Part shown: positions 7,453 to 16,956 of the stretch, piece after piece
How positions within the stretch are numbered: position 1 is the first letter of the stretch
Layout of the letters: the number at the start of each line of letters is the position of its first letter
Assembly: GCF_902506455.1 (NCBI RefSeq)
Contig: NZ_LR733844.1
Location: 889,268 to 953,267 of the forward strand
Origin: Sphingomonas sp. 8AM
Lineage (GTDB): Bacteria; Pseudomonadota; Alphaproteobacteria; Sphingomonadales; Sphingomonadaceae
Length of the DNA: 64,000 bases
Direction: 5' to 3'
The notes under the pieces: generated by a model
What the model was told of the DNA's origin: nothing
What the model saw: only the letters and a program-made list of their open reading frames with translations
The model's database searches: none
Program-made: the position numbers and the translations under genes

Positions 7453-9861
7453 TCAATCCACGCGCATCGCCTCTGCAGCCAGCGCCTCGGCCTCGATCAG
7501 CAGCGCGTCGTCGGCGCTGCCGGTCGCGACCTTCTCGCGCCCGATCAGCGTCAGCACCGGCACCGCCAGCGGCGTGACGCGCGGCAGGTCGACATGCACC
7601 ATCGTGTCGGCGGCGCGGTCGAGCAGATCGGCAAGCCGCCCGACATCGGTCATCCGCGCGCGCGCATCGGCCCATGCCGCCTCCAGCAGCACATGCCCAG
7701 GCTCATATTGGCGCAGCACGTCGTAGATCAGGTCGGTCGAGAAGGTCACCTGCCGCCCGGTCTTGCGCTTGCCCGGGTGCTGGCGTTCGACCAGCCCGCC
7801 GATCACCGCCACCTCGCGGAACGCGCGCTTGAGCAGATGCGAGCGTTCGACCCATTCGACGAACTCATGTTCGAGGATGTCGGCGCTGAATAAAGCCGCG
7901 GGATCGGTCACCTTCTCCAGCCCGTAGCAGGCGATCGCATAATCGTTGGCGACGAATCCGAGCGGCTTGAGCCCCAGCGTTTCCATCCGCTTCGTCACCA
8001 GCATCCCGAGCGACTGGTGCGCGTTCCACCCCTCGAAGCTGTACGCGACCATGTAATGCCGTCCCTCGCGCGGGAAGGTCTCGACCAGCAATTGATCGGG
8101 GTGCGGTAAGGTCGAGCGGCGCTGCTGAATTTCCAGCCATTCGCGCACGTCGTCGGGAAAGCGATGCCATTCCGCGGGCGTGTCGAGGAAGCGCCGGACG
8201 CGGTTGGCGAGGTTGGTCGACAGCGGCATCCGGCTACCGCCGTACGTCGGAATTCGCGCCGGACGGCTGCTGGCGCGGACGATCAGGTCCTCGGTGTCGA
8301 TCTTCTCGACCTCGAGGCTCATGCCGGCGAAGAAGAAGGTGTCGCCATGGCTCAGCGTCGCGGCGAACCCTTCCTCGACCTTGCCGAGCGCACGCCCGTT
8401 GCGGAAGCGCACCTTGAGCATCGTCGCCTCGACGATGATCCCGGCATTGAGGCGGTGCTGCGCGATGAATTTCGGATGGCTTACCCGCCACTTCCCGTCG
8501 CCGTCCTGCGTCAACCGCTTGAACCGGTCATAGGCACGCAGCGAATAGCCGCCGTCGCGGATGAAGCCGAGCACGCGGTCGAACAATTCATCGGTCAGCG
8601 CAGAATAGGGCAGGGCCGAACGTAGCTCGTCCAGCATCGCCGCCTGCTCGAACGGCGCGGCACAGGCGCACGCCATGACATGCTGCGCCAGCACGTCGAG
8701 CGCTCCCATGCGGAACACGTCGGTATCCAGCTCGCCCGCCTCGACCGCGTCGAGCGCGGCGCGCGCTTCCAGATATTCGAAGCGGTTGCCGGGAACGACG
8801 ATCGCCTCGCTCGCCTGATCGAGCCGATGATTCGAGCGCCCGATCCGCTGGAGCAGCCGCGACGAGCCCTTCGGCGCGCCCATCTGGATCACGCAATCGA
8901 CATCGCCCCAATCGACCCCGAGGTCGAGGCTGGCGGTGGCCACCAGCGCGCGGAGCCGCCCGTCCGCCATCGCATTCTCGACCTTGCGGCGCGCTTCCTT
9001 CTCCAGACTGCCGTGGTGGATGCCGATCGGCAGTTGCATCGCATTGGCCTTCCACAGATCCTGGAAGATCAGCTCGGCAAGGCTGCGGGTGTTGCAGAAC
9101 ACGATCGAGGTCTTGTGCGTCTCGATCTCGGCCATCACCTGTTCGGCGGCATAGCGCCCCGAATGCCCCGCCCAGGGCACGCGCCCCTCGGGCAACAGGA
9201 TCGCAATATCGGGATCGACCCCGGCGTCGCCGTGCACCAGCGCGACGCGGTCGATGTCGCCATCGGGCGCGAGCCACGCACGATAGCCGTCCGGGTCGGC
9301 GACCGTCGCCGACAGCGCGACGCGGCGCAGGTCGGGCGCGATCGTCTGGAGCCGCGCCATGCACAGGTTGAGCAGGTCGCCGCGCTTTCCGGTGGCGAAG
9401 GCGTGTACTTCGTCGACCACGATCGTCCGGAGCCCGGCGAACATCGTGAAACTGTCGGGATAGCTGAGCAGCAGCGACAGGGATTCGGGGGTGGTCAGCA
9501 GGATGTGCGGCGGCCTGACCCGTTGGCGGGCCTTGCGGTCGGACGGCGTGTCGCCGGTGCGCGTCTCGACCCGCAGGTCGAGCCCCATCTCCTCGACCGG
9601 CGCGAGCAGGTTACGCTGGATATCGACCGCCAGCGCCTTGAGCGGCGAAACGTAGAGCGTGTGGAGCCCGTCGACGGGGGCCTCGACGAGTTCGGCCAGT
9701 GTCGGGAGGAACCCGGCGAGCGTCTTGCCCGCGCCGGTGGCGGCGATCAGCAGCGCGTGATGCCCCGCACGCGCTTCGTCCAGCATCGCGAGCTGGTGCC
9801 GGCGCGGCTGCCAGCTACGCCGCGCGAACCAGTCGGTGAGGACGGCGGGAAGGGCGGTCAA
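7453..9861 (-). CDS. Ligase-associated DNA-damage DEXH helicase (Lhr type)
   Basis: The 802-residue superfamily 2 helicase starts with a Q-motif-like region and Walker A ATGAGKT at 41-47. The DEVH box is near residue 150 and the SAT motif near 183. Motif VI appears as a QRIGRSNHR stretch. The C-terminal half carries the Lhr-type winged-helix and extra domain ending in a PRVTPLAVPVL region. This family travels with PdeM, an exonuclease and an ATP-dependent ligase in many Gram-negative bacteria and is linked to repair of DNA cross-links. The small membrane protein gene at 10007 is upstream on the same strand. Confidence 0.9.
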   Translation of the reverse strand: MTALPAVLTDWFARRSWQPRRHQLAMLDEARAGHHALLIAATGAGKTLAGFLPTLAELVEAPVDGLHTLYVSPLKALAVDIQRNLLAPVEEMGLDLRVETRTGDTPSDRKARQRVRPPHILLTTPESLSLLLSYPDSFTMFAGLRTIVVDEVHAFATGKRGDLLNLCMARLQTIAPDLRRVALSATVADPDGYRAWLAPDGDIDRVALVHGDAGVDPDIAILLPEGRVPWAGHSGRYAAEQVMAEIETHKTSIVFCNTRSLAELIFQDLWKANAMQLPIGIHHGSLEKEARRKVENAMADGRLRALVATASLDLGVDWGDVDCVIQMGAPKGSSRLLQRIGRSNHRLDQASEAIVVPGNRFEYLEARAALDAVEAGELDTDVFRMGALDVLAQHVMACACAAPFEQAAMLDELRSALPYSALTDELFDRVLGFIRDGGYSLRAYDRFKRLTQDGDGKWRVSHPKFIAQHRLNAGIIVEATMLKVRFRNGRALGKVEEGFAATLSHGDTFFFAGMSLEVEKIDTEDLIVRASSRPARIPTYGGSRMPLSTNLANRVRRFLDTPAEWHRFPDDVREWLEIQQRRSTLPHPDQLLVETFPREGRHYMVAYSFEGWNAHQSLGMLVTKRMETLGLKPLGFVANDYAIACYGLEKVTDPAALFSADILEHEFVEWVERSHLLKRAFREVAVIGGLVERQHPGKRKTGRQVTFSTDLIYDVLRQYEPGHVLLEAAWADARARMTDVGRLADLLDRAADTMVHVDLPRVTPLAVPVLTLIGREKVATGSADDALLIEAEALAAEAMRVD

Positions 9862-9924
9862 TCGGGCGTCCGGGCGGGCATGTCAGAGATGTAGGTGGCG
9901 GGGCGGGCGGGGCAACCGGCCACC

Positions 9925-10001
9925 CGTCATTGCGAGCGGAGCGAAGCAATCCAGGGTTGGACCAAGCCGCCCTGGATTGCTTCGCTGCGCTCGCAATGAC
10001 G
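9925..10001. repeat. Inverted repeat, family A copy 1
   Basis: The arm CGTCATTGCGAGCGGAGCGA at 9925-9944, continuing into AGCAATCCAGG, pairs with its inverse ending in CTCGCAATGACG at 10001. The arms are about 32 bases with a short spacer. The same element recurs at 14883 and 49757, and in shortened form at 40728. Confidence 0.85.
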
Positions 10002-10006
10002 ACGGC

Positions 10007-10189
10007 TCACGGCGTCCGCGTGCGATCCTCGGCCGATTGCTGCTTGTACAGCTCGCGGGTCGCCTGCTCCGTGCGGGCTTCCTCATGCGGCGTGCGGCGG
10101 CGATTGCGCAGCATCGCGAACAACAATGCCAAGACCAGGATGATCGGCCCGGCGATCACCACGAAGCTCCACAAACCGTCGCCGAACAT
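10007..10189 (-). CDS. Small single-pass membrane protein (hypothetical)
   Basis: This 60-residue protein has one clear membrane segment (residues 8-27) followed by an RNRRR positive cluster and a charged tail ending in RTRTP. It should therefore sit in the inner membrane with the tail in the cytoplasm. A strong AAGGAGAT ribosome-binding site precedes the ATG, which supports it as a real gene. I do not recognise the family. It lies between the helicase and exonuclease genes of the repair set, but on the helicase strand. Confidence 0.7.
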   Translation of the reverse strand: MFGDGLWSFVVIAGPIILVLALLFAMLRNRRRTPHEEARTEQATRELYKQQSAEDRTRTP

Positions 10190-10262
10190 CGCCTATCTCC
10201 TTGACGTTACAGGACCAACGATGCGTCGATGAACTTCGATCCGCGCGCGCGGTTGTTGCGGC

Positions 10263-11261
10263 ATGACAACGCTCGGTGACTGGCTCGAACCGCACCCGCA
10301 CGGGCTGTACGTGCGCCCCGCCGATGCGTGGGTCGATCCATCGATCCCGGTCGCTCGCGCACTGGTCACGCACGGCCACGCCGATCACGCGCGCGGTGGT
10401 CATGGCGAGGTATGGGCGACGCCCGAGACGCTCGCGATCATGGACGCGCGCTACGGCGAGCAGGTCGGCCGCCCGGTCGCATACGGCGAAAGCATCCGGC
10501 TTGGCGACGTCGAGATCGGTTTCGTCCCTGCCGGGCACGTGCTCGGCTCGGCGCAGATCGTTCTCGATCATCGCGGCGAGCGGGTCGTGGCATCGGGCGA
10601 TTACAAGCGTCGGACCGATCCGACCTGCGCGCCGTTCGAGCCGGTCAAATGCGACGTGTTCATCACCGAGGCGACCTTCGGCCTGCCGGTGTTCCGCCAC
10701 CCCGACACCGGCGACGAGATCGACAAATTGATCGCGCGGCTCCACGCCAACCCGGAGCGCTGCATCGTCGTCGGCGCCTATGCGCTCGGCAAGGCGCAGC
10801 GCGTGATCGCCGAACTGCGCGTCCGCGGGCACACCGCACCGATCTACATCCATGGCGCGCTCCAACGGCTGTGCGACCTGTATGCGGCGCATGGCGTGCC
10901 GCTGGGCGAGCTGCGCCCGGCGACCGGCGTCGCGAAGGCGGAGATGGCCGGGCATATCGTGATGTGCCCGCCCTCGGCGCTCAACGATCGCTGGTCGCGA
11001 CGGCTGCCCGACCCGATCACAGCGATGGCGAGCGGCTGGATGCGGGTGCGGCAGCGCGCGCGGCAGAAGAATGTCGAGCTGCCGCTGATCCTCTCCGATC
11101 ATGCCGACTGGGACGAACTGACCGCGACGCTGAGCGAGATTTCGCCGCGCGAGGTATGGGTGACGCACGGCCGCGAGGAGGCGCTGGTCCATTGGTGCAT
11201 GACCCGTCAGATCAAGGCGCGCGCGCTGGCGCTGGTGGGGTTCGAGGATGAGGACGATTAG
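10263..11261 (+). CDS. Ligase-associated DNA-damage exonuclease (MBL fold)
   Basis: The 332-residue protein is a metallo-beta-lactamase-fold nuclease with HGHADH at residues 37-42 as the main metal site. It also has GHVLGSAQ, a DYK stretch with the next metal ligand, and a late SDHADWDEL motif, as in the beta-CASP group. The family is a predicted DNA exonuclease of the same repair set as the neighbouring helicase and PdeM. The ATP-dependent ligase that usually follows is absent: a repeat element and then a serine carboxypeptidase gene come next. Confidence 0.88.
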   Translation: MTTLGDWLEPHPHGLYVRPADAWVDPSIPVARALVTHGHADHARGGHGEVWATPETLAIMDARYGEQVGRPVAYGESIRLGDVEIGFVPAGHVLGSAQIVLDHRGERVVASGDYKRRTDPTCAPFEPVKCDVFITEATFGLPVFRHPDTGDEIDKLIARLHANPERCIVVGAYALGKAQRVIAELRVRGHTAPIYIHGALQRLCDLYAAHGVPLGELRPATGVAKAEMAGHIVMCPPSALNDRWSRRLPDPITAMASGWMRVRQRARQKNVELPLILSDHADWDELTATLSEISPREVWVTHGREEALVHWCMTRQIKARALALVGFEDEDD

Positions 11262-11270
11262 GCCCGCCTC

Positions 11271-11362
11271 CGTCATTCCCGCGAGGGCAGGAATCCGGAA
11301 CCTCTGACGTTGCGACCCTTGCGGAGGCCCGCGCGTCTGGATTCCCGCCTGCGCGGGAATGG
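11271..11362. repeat. Inverted repeat, family C copy 1
   Basis: CGTCATTCCCGCGAGGGCAG at 11271 begins an arm that pairs with the inverse arm around 11338-11362 (ATTCCCGCCTGCGCGGGAAT). It lies right after the exonuclease gene. Related copies are at 50883 and, as one arm only, at 32030. Confidence 0.8.
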
Positions 11363-11458
11363 CCGAATGAGGCAAAGATGACGTAGCCACGACAACGGCT
11401 TGCATCGTTTCCATTGCGACGATTACACCAGTATCCCTGACCTAAAGGGGATCGCCTG

Positions 11459-13084
11459 ATGCGCATCGGATGCGCCGCCCTCCTGCTCGCCGCCGCGACG
11501 ATGCCGGCGCTGGCGCAGGACAAGGACAAGCGGCCGGCCAAGAGCAACGCCGAGATGCAGAAGGAGGAGGCCGATGCCGCCACCGCCAACGCGCCAGTCG
11601 AGGAACGCGAGGAACGCTCGAAAGGCGCGGTAACGGTCGCGGGCAAGCGGCTCGGCTATACCGCGACCGCCGGCACGCTGACGATCCGCGACATCGAGGG
11701 CAAGCCGACCGCGTCGATGTTCTACACCGCCTACACGCTCGACGGCACCAAACCGGGCACGAAGCGGCCGATCACCTATTTCTATAACGGCGGGCCCGGC
11801 AGCCCGACCTTCTGGCTGCACATGGGCTCGTTCGCGCCGGTACGGCTCCAGACCGGCAGCCCCGAGTTCATCCGCCCCGCGCCTTATGACTTTGGGCCGA
11901 ACCCGTACACGCTGCTCGACAAGACCGACATGGTGTTCCTCGATGCGATCGGCGCCGGCTATTCCCGCCCGCTCGGCGACGCCAGGCCATCCGACTTCTA
12001 CGGCACCGACGAGGATGCCGATGCCTTCGCCAAGGCGATCCTGCGCTATTCGACCAAGTTCGGGCGCTGGAACTCGCCGAAGTTCATCTTCGGCGAAAGC
12101 TACGGCACGCTGCGCTCCGGCGCACTGGCGTATCAGTTGCAGGATCGTGGCATGGCGCTGAACGGCGTCGTGCTGCTCAGCTCGATCATGAATTACGGCT
12201 ATCGTCAGCCGGGGCTCGATCAGGTCTATCTCAACTATTTGCCGAGCTATGCCGCCACCGCCTGGTACCACAACCGACTCCCCAACCGTCCGGCAGATGT
12301 CGCGACGGTGGTGCAACAGGCGCGTGAGTTCGCGGTCGGGCCGTATATGTCGGCACTCGCCAAGGGCCAGAACATCAGCGCCGAGGAACGTGACAGCGTC
12401 GCGCGGCGGATGAGCGAGCTGACCGGACTCAGCCCCGATTTCCTGATCCGCAGCAATTTGCGCGTCGATCTCGCGCGCTTCCAGAAGGAGCTGCTGCGCG
12501 GCACCCGTCAGACGGTCGGTCGGTTCGATTCGCGCTACGTCGGCGTCGACAGCGACGCGGCGGGCGAGCGGCCCGAGAGCGACGTGTCGTCGGACGCGAT
12601 CTCCGGCGCGTTCATCGCGACCTTCAACGATTATGCGACCCACACGCTCGGTTACAAGACCGACATGCCGTACCGGCTGTTGGCGCGCGACGCGAAGGGG
12701 TGGACGTGGAACTGGAAGCACGACTCGCCGCTGCGTGGCGGCGGGCAGCAGAACAACCCCTATACCGCGATCGATCTGGCGGCGGCGATGCGGGGCAATC
12801 CGTATCTGCAGGTGCTGTCGATGAATGGCTGGTACGACATGGCGACGCCGTTCTTCGGGACCGAAAACGACCTCGGGCATATGATGCTCGAACCCGCGCA
12901 ACAGCGGAATCTGTCTTTCACTTACTATCCGGCGGGGCACATGACCTATCTCAATCCTGACGCGCTTGTGGCGATGAAGCGCGACCTGTCGGCGTGGTAC
13001 GACCGCGCCCTGTCGGTCGCACGATCCGCGACACCGCCGGTGCCACCCACGACCGCCGCGGCGACCGGGCAGGGGCCGAACTGA
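11459..13084 (+). CDS. S10 family serine carboxypeptidase, secreted
   Basis: The 541-residue protein has a signal peptide ending in PALAQ and a charged, coiled region after it. The oxyanion motif NGGPGS is near residue 112 and the nucleophile motif GESYG near 214. The Asp lies in WYDMATP near 458 and the His in AGHMTY near 493, completing the S10 triad. It should remove C-terminal amino acids from peptides in the periplasm. An AAAGGGG site lies eight bases before the ATG. Its TGA overlaps the ATG of the next gene by one base, so the two are probably co-translated. Confidence 0.9.
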   Translation: MRIGCAALLLAAATMPALAQDKDKRPAKSNAEMQKEEADAATANAPVEEREERSKGAVTVAGKRLGYTATAGTLTIRDIEGKPTASMFYTAYTLDGTKPGTKRPITYFYNGGPGSPTFWLHMGSFAPVRLQTGSPEFIRPAPYDFGPNPYTLLDKTDMVFLDAIGAGYSRPLGDARPSDFYGTDEDADAFAKAILRYSTKFGRWNSPKFIFGESYGTLRSGALAYQLQDRGMALNGVVLLSSIMNYGYRQPGLDQVYLNYLPSYAATAWYHNRLPNRPADVATVVQQAREFAVGPYMSALAKGQNISAEERDSVARRMSELTGLSPDFLIRSNLRVDLARFQKELLRGTRQTVGRFDSRYVGVDSDAAGERPESDVSSDAISGAFIATFNDYATHTLGYKTDMPYRLLARDAKGWTWNWKHDSPLRGGGQQNNPYTAIDLAAAMRGNPYLQVLSMNGWYDMATPFFGTENDLGHMMLEPAQQRNLSFTYYPAGHMTYLNPDALVAMKRDLSAWYDRALSVARSATPPVPPTTAAATGQGPN

Positions 13085-14877
13085 TGCGCGCGTTGCTCCT
13101 CGCGCTCGCCGCCCCTGCCGCGATCGCCGCGCAAGCCCCCGCCACCCCGACCGCCGCAGAGGATGCGCGGCTGACCGCCTTCCTCGACCGCGCGTTCGAC
13201 GCCCGGGTCGCGCTCAGCCCGGAGGCCCAGACCAGCCTCGGGCTCAAGACCAATTACGACAAGCTCGACGACAATACCGACGCCGCCGCGATCCGCGAAC
13301 GCGACCTGTCCGAACGGCAGTTGCGCGACATGCGCGCCAGCTTCTCGCCTGCGAAGCTCGGGCCGAGCGGCAAGCTGAGCTACCGTTTGTTCGAGGACCA
13401 GGTGGAGCGCGCACGCGACAGCTTCCGGTTTCGGAAGTGGCGCTATCCGGTGTCGACCAACGGCAGCCCGATGGGCGAGGTGCCGGCGTTCCTGATCAAC
13501 AACCACCGCGTCGACACCGTCGCCGATGCCGACGCCTATGTCGCGCGCATCCGCGATTCGGAACGGGTGATGCGTGAGACCGCCGCGCTGATGCGAGAGC
13601 AGGCGAAAATGGGGATCGTGCCGCTCAAGATGACCTATGCCCCGGTGCGGGCGGACGCGCGCAAGGTGCTGACCGGCGCGCCGTTCACCGCCGGCGCGGA
13701 CTCGGCACTGATGGGCGATTTCCGCAAGAAGGTGACCGCGCTCAAGGCGTCCGACGCGGAGAAGCAGCGGCTGCTCGCCGCGGCGGCGGCGGCGATGACT
13801 GGGCCGATGAAGCGCGGCTATGAGCTGATGTTCACGACGCTCGACGCGCTCGAACCGCGGTCTACCGGCAACTGGGGGGCGTGGAAGCTGCCGCAGGGCT
13901 CGGCCTATTACGCGGTTCGGCTGCGCGACTCGACGACGACCAATCTGACCGCCGACCAGATCCACGATCTCGGACTGCGGCAGGTCGCCGCGATCCGCAA
14001 GGAGATGGAGGCGGTGAAGACGCGCGTCGGTTTCAACGGCACGCTCGAGCAATTCTTCGAGGTGGTCCGCACCGATCCGCGCTTCAAATATCCCAACACC
14101 GAGGCGGGTCGCGAGGCGTATCTGGGCGATGCGCGCAGCTTCGTCGCGCAGATGATGACCGCCGCGCCGCAATGGTTCGAGCGGCTGCCCAAGGCGAAGC
14201 TGGAGGTGCGCGCGGTCGAGAAATGGCGCGAGGGCACTGCCTCGACCGCCTTCTACAACCGCCCCGCGCCGGACGGATCGCGGCCGGGCATCTTCTATGT
14301 CAATCTCGTCGACATGAACCAGACGCAGAAGATCCAGCTCGACGCGATCGCCGCGCACGAGGCCGCGCCGGGGCACCATTTCCAGATCGCGCGCGCGATG
14401 GAGCTGGAGGGGCTGCCCAAGTTCCGCGCGTTCGGCGGCTATGGCGCCTATGTCGAGGGCTGGGGGCTCTACAGCGAGCGGCTCGCCAAGGAGATGGGGG
14501 CGTATAAGGACCCCTATGCCGAGTTCGGGATGCTTTCCAATCAGGTGTGGCGCGCGATCCGGCTGGTGGTGGATACCGGCGTGCATTCCAAGAAGTGGAC
14601 CCGCGAACAGGCGGTCGCCTATTTCCACGCCAACAGCTCGGTTAGCGACACCGATATTTCGCGCGAGGTCGATCGCTACTTCAACTGGCCGGGGCAGGCG
14701 ACCAGCTACATGGTCGGGCAACTCAAGATCGCCGAGCTGCGCGCCAAGGCGGAGCGCGAGCTGGGGCCGAAGTTCGACATTCGCGGCTTTCACGAAGCGG
14801 TGCTGGGGCAGGGCGCGCTGCCGCTCGATGTGCTCGAGGAGCAGGTGAATGCGTGGATTGCGGCGAAGAAGGGGTAA
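13084..14877 (+). CDS. DUF885 family metallohydrolase, secreted
   Basis: The chosen start gives a signal peptide (MRALLLALAAPAAIAAQA) and overlaps the S10 stop by one base; 597 residues follow. The HEAAPGHH motif near residue 425 and a second motif, YVEGWGLYSE, identify the DUF885 family. Its HExxPGH zinc site resembles that of M32-like and M3-like peptidases. Members are predicted lipoprotein or periplasmic peptidases of unknown substrate. Pairing with an S10 carboxypeptidase suggests both degrade imported or envelope peptides. Confidence 0.87.
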   Translation: MRALLLALAAPAAIAAQAPATPTAAEDARLTAFLDRAFDARVALSPEAQTSLGLKTNYDKLDDNTDAAAIRERDLSERQLRDMRASFSPAKLGPSGKLSYRLFEDQVERARDSFRFRKWRYPVSTNGSPMGEVPAFLINNHRVDTVADADAYVARIRDSERVMRETAALMREQAKMGIVPLKMTYAPVRADARKVLTGAPFTAGADSALMGDFRKKVTALKASDAEKQRLLAAAAAAMTGPMKRGYELMFTTLDALEPRSTGNWGAWKLPQGSAYYAVRLRDSTTTNLTADQIHDLGLRQVAAIRKEMEAVKTRVGFNGTLEQFFEVVRTDPRFKYPNTEAGREAYLGDARSFVAQMMTAAPQWFERLPKAKLEVRAVEKWREGTASTAFYNRPAPDGSRPGIFYVNLVDMNQTQKIQLDAIAAHEAAPGHHFQIARAMELEGLPKFRAFGGYGAYVEGWGLYSERLAKEMGAYKDPYAEFGMLSNQVWRAIRLVVDTGVHSKKWTREQAVAYFHANSSVSDTDISREVDRYFNWPGQATSYMVGQLKIAELRAKAERELGPKFDIRGFHEAVLGQGALPLDVLEEQVNAWIAAKKG

Positions 14878-14882
14878 GCATC

Positions 14883-14958
14883 CGTCATTGCGAGCGTAGC
14901 GAAGCGATCCAGGGCGTCCTGTCCGACCCTGGATTGCTTCACTGCGCTCGCAATGACG
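14883..14958. repeat. Inverted repeat, family A copy 2
   Basis: The element has the CGTCATTGCGAGCG arm at 14883 and the inverse ending CGCTCGCAATGACG at 14958, with CCAGGG and CCCTGG inside. It begins five bases after the DUF885 stop. A family-wide description is given under the copy at 9925. The stretch from here to 15100 shows no gene. Confidence 0.85.
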
Positions 14959-15100
14959 TTCGAGACGGGGAATTCACCCACCACACCCGGCACCCCGGCG
15001 GAGGCCGGGGCCCAATTGGGTGACGTCGCGGTATTTCAATGCGACGCCCGCCACTCGACGCCGGCCTCACGGGGCTGCCGGTGAATAGGGGCGACCGGAC

Positions 15101-15778
15101 CTACTCGTCGGTCGCAGCAACCCGCCCCTTGAACCCCTGCGCCACCACGAACCACTCCACCGAGCCCTTGCGGCTGGCCGGCGGCTTGGCGTGCTTCACG
15201 GTCGTGAAGTTGCGCTTCATCTCCGCGACCAACGACGAATCCGCGCCGCCCGCGAACACCTTCGACACGAACGTCCCGCCCGGCCGCAGCACGTCGATCG
15301 CGAAGGCGAGTGCGGTCTCGACCAGCGCCATCGTCCGCAGCGCATCGGTCTGCGGATGCCCGACGGTGTTCGCCGCCATGTCCGACATCACCAGATCGGG
15401 TGCGCCGCCGAGGGCCTCCATCAGCTTGCCCGGCGCGGCATCGTCCATGAAGTCCATCTCGAAGATCGTCACGCCGTCGATCGGATCGACCGGCAACAGG
15501 TCGATGCCGACGATCGCCGCACCCGGTGAAGCCCGTCGCACCACCTGGCTCCACCCGCCCGGCGCGATCCCGAGATCGACGACGCGCCTGACGCCCTTGA
15601 GCAACCCGAACCGCTCGTCGAGTTCGGTCAGCTTGTACGCCGCGCGGCTGCGATAGCCCTCGGCCTTGGCGCGACGGACGTAGGGATCGTTGAGCTGCCG
15701 CTCCAGCCAGCGCGTCGACTGCGCAGTGCGGCGCTTGGCGGTCTTGACCCGCTGCCGCCCGACTCCGGCTCCCCTCAT
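15101..15778 (-). CDS. rlmE: 23S rRNA (uridine-2'-O)-methyltransferase RlmE
   Basis: The 225-residue protein methylates U2552 in the A-loop of 23S rRNA using SAM. A basic N-terminal tail precedes the FtsJ core. The K-D-K-E catalytic set is visible: Lys in SRAAYKL, Asp in MSDMAANT, Lys in FVSKVF and Glu in VEWFVVAQGF. The SAM loop is DLGIAPGGW. The ATG was chosen because it overlaps the stop of the upstream Ppx/GppA gene by four bases (ATGA), a sign of coupling. An upstream in-frame extension is only read-through of that gene's region. Confidence 0.93.
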   Translation of the reverse strand: MRGAGVGRQRVKTAKRRTAQSTRWLERQLNDPYVRRAKAEGYRSRAAYKLTELDERFGLLKGVRRVVDLGIAPGGWSQVVRRASPGAAIVGIDLLPVDPIDGVTIFEMDFMDDAAPGKLMEALGGAPDLVMSDMAANTVGHPQTDALRTMALVETALAFAIDVLRPGGTFVSKVFAGGADSSLVAEMKRNFTTVKHAKPPASRKGSVEWFVVAQGFKGRVAATDE

Positions 15779-16821
15779 GCCCCCGTCTCCATCAGCCGGC
15801 GCAGGATTCCTTCGCGAATACCGCGATCGGCGACCCCCAGCCGCTCGGCGGGCCACAGGTCCAATATGCCTTCGAGGATCGCACAACCCGCGACGACCAG
15901 GTCGGCGCGCTCACGCCCGATGCACGGCAGTTTCGCTCGCTCGGTCAAGGACATGCCCGCCAGCTCCTGACTGATCGAGCGCATTGCCGCTGCGGGCGCG
16001 ATCAGCCCGTCGACTTGCGACCGATCATAGCGCTCGAGCCCAAGGTGGACGCTGGCGAGCGTCGTCACCGTACCCGATGTGCCGAGCAGCCGCGGCACAG
16101 CCGACGGCCGCGGCAGCCGTGCCGCGAACGGCGCAAAGCTCTCCGCCACCAACGTCCGCATCCGCTTATAGGCACGCGCGCGCTCCTCGGCGGTGTTGCC
16201 GCCGCCTGCGCTTTCGGTCAGCGAGACGACGCCCCAGGGCGCGCTATGCCAGTCGCGGACTCGCGGCACGGTGGTGTCGGCATCGACCAGCACCAGCTCG
16301 GTCGAGCCGCCGCCGATGTCGAACACCAGCGCCGGCCCGCTGCCGGGTTCGAGCAGCGCATGACAGCCGAGCACCGCGAGCCGCGCCTCTTCCTCGGCCG
16401 AGATGATGTCGAGGTGGATGCCGGTTTCCTCCAGAACGCGCGCGATGAACGACGCGCCGTTGCTCGCGCGGCGGCATGCCTCGGTTGCGACCGAGCGCGC
16501 CAGTGTGACGTTGCGGCGTTTCAGCTTGTCCGCGCACACGCGCAGCGCGGCGATCGTCCGCTCGATCGCGGCATCGGACAAGGCGCCGCTATGCGCGAGT
16601 CCCTCGCCGAGCCGGACGATTCGCGAGAACGCGTCGACGACCGCAAAGCCGTCACCCTGTGGGCGTGCGATCAGCAGGCGACAATTGTTGGTGCCAAGGT
16701 CGAGCGCGGCATAATGCCGCGGGGCGCCGCGCGTATGGCGCGGCTGTGGTCGTGCCGAACGGGCAGGTGCGATCTCCTGCCGGCGCGGCAATTGGGCGGG
16801 AAAATCCACCATTGCCGTCAA
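15775..16821 (-). CDS. Ppx/GppA family phosphatase
   Basis: The 348-residue protein has the actin-like ATPase fold used by exopolyphosphatases and pppGpp phosphohydrolases. The first phosphate loop is DLGTNNCRLL near 42 and the second is DIGGGSTELV near 170. It lacks the long C-terminal HD domain of E. coli Ppx, as is usual for the short alphaproteobacterial form. It either trims polyphosphate or converts pppGpp to ppGpp. It leads an operon with rlmE through a four-base overlap. The start could also be the second Met, three codons in. Confidence 0.88.
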   Translation of the reverse strand: MTAMVDFPAQLPRRQEIAPARSARPQPRHTRGAPRHYAALDLGTNNCRLLIARPQGDGFAVVDAFSRIVRLGEGLAHSGALSDAAIERTIAALRVCADKLKRRNVTLARSVATEACRRASNGASFIARVLEETGIHLDIISAEEEARLAVLGCHALLEPGSGPALVFDIGGGSTELVLVDADTTVPRVRDWHSAPWGVVSLTESAGGGNTAEERARAYKRMRTLVAESFAPFAARLPRPSAVPRLLGTSGTVTTLASVHLGLERYDRSQVDGLIAPAAAMRSISQELAGMSLTERAKLPCIGRERADLVVAGCAILEGILDLWPAERLGVADRGIREGILRRLMETGA

Positions 16822-16956
16822 CTTTCTTACATCTGCCGGACCGGGATCGCCCCTGCGATCCCCCGGTGCTTGGCCTTGAAGCTACACAGTCGCGTCATGC
16901 GGGGCAAGGCAGGCGTTGACAGCGCCGCCGCACGCTTATAGACGCACCCCCGCTGT

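Noticed and set aside
9925..9944. Family A arms as a tRNA- or attachment-site remnant
   Set aside because: Multiple copies at gene ends with no integrase nearby fit a REP-like repeat better.
15779..15886. Longer N-terminus for RlmE
   Set aside because: It overlaps the Ppx/GppA coding region; the four-base ATGA overlap start is a better fit.
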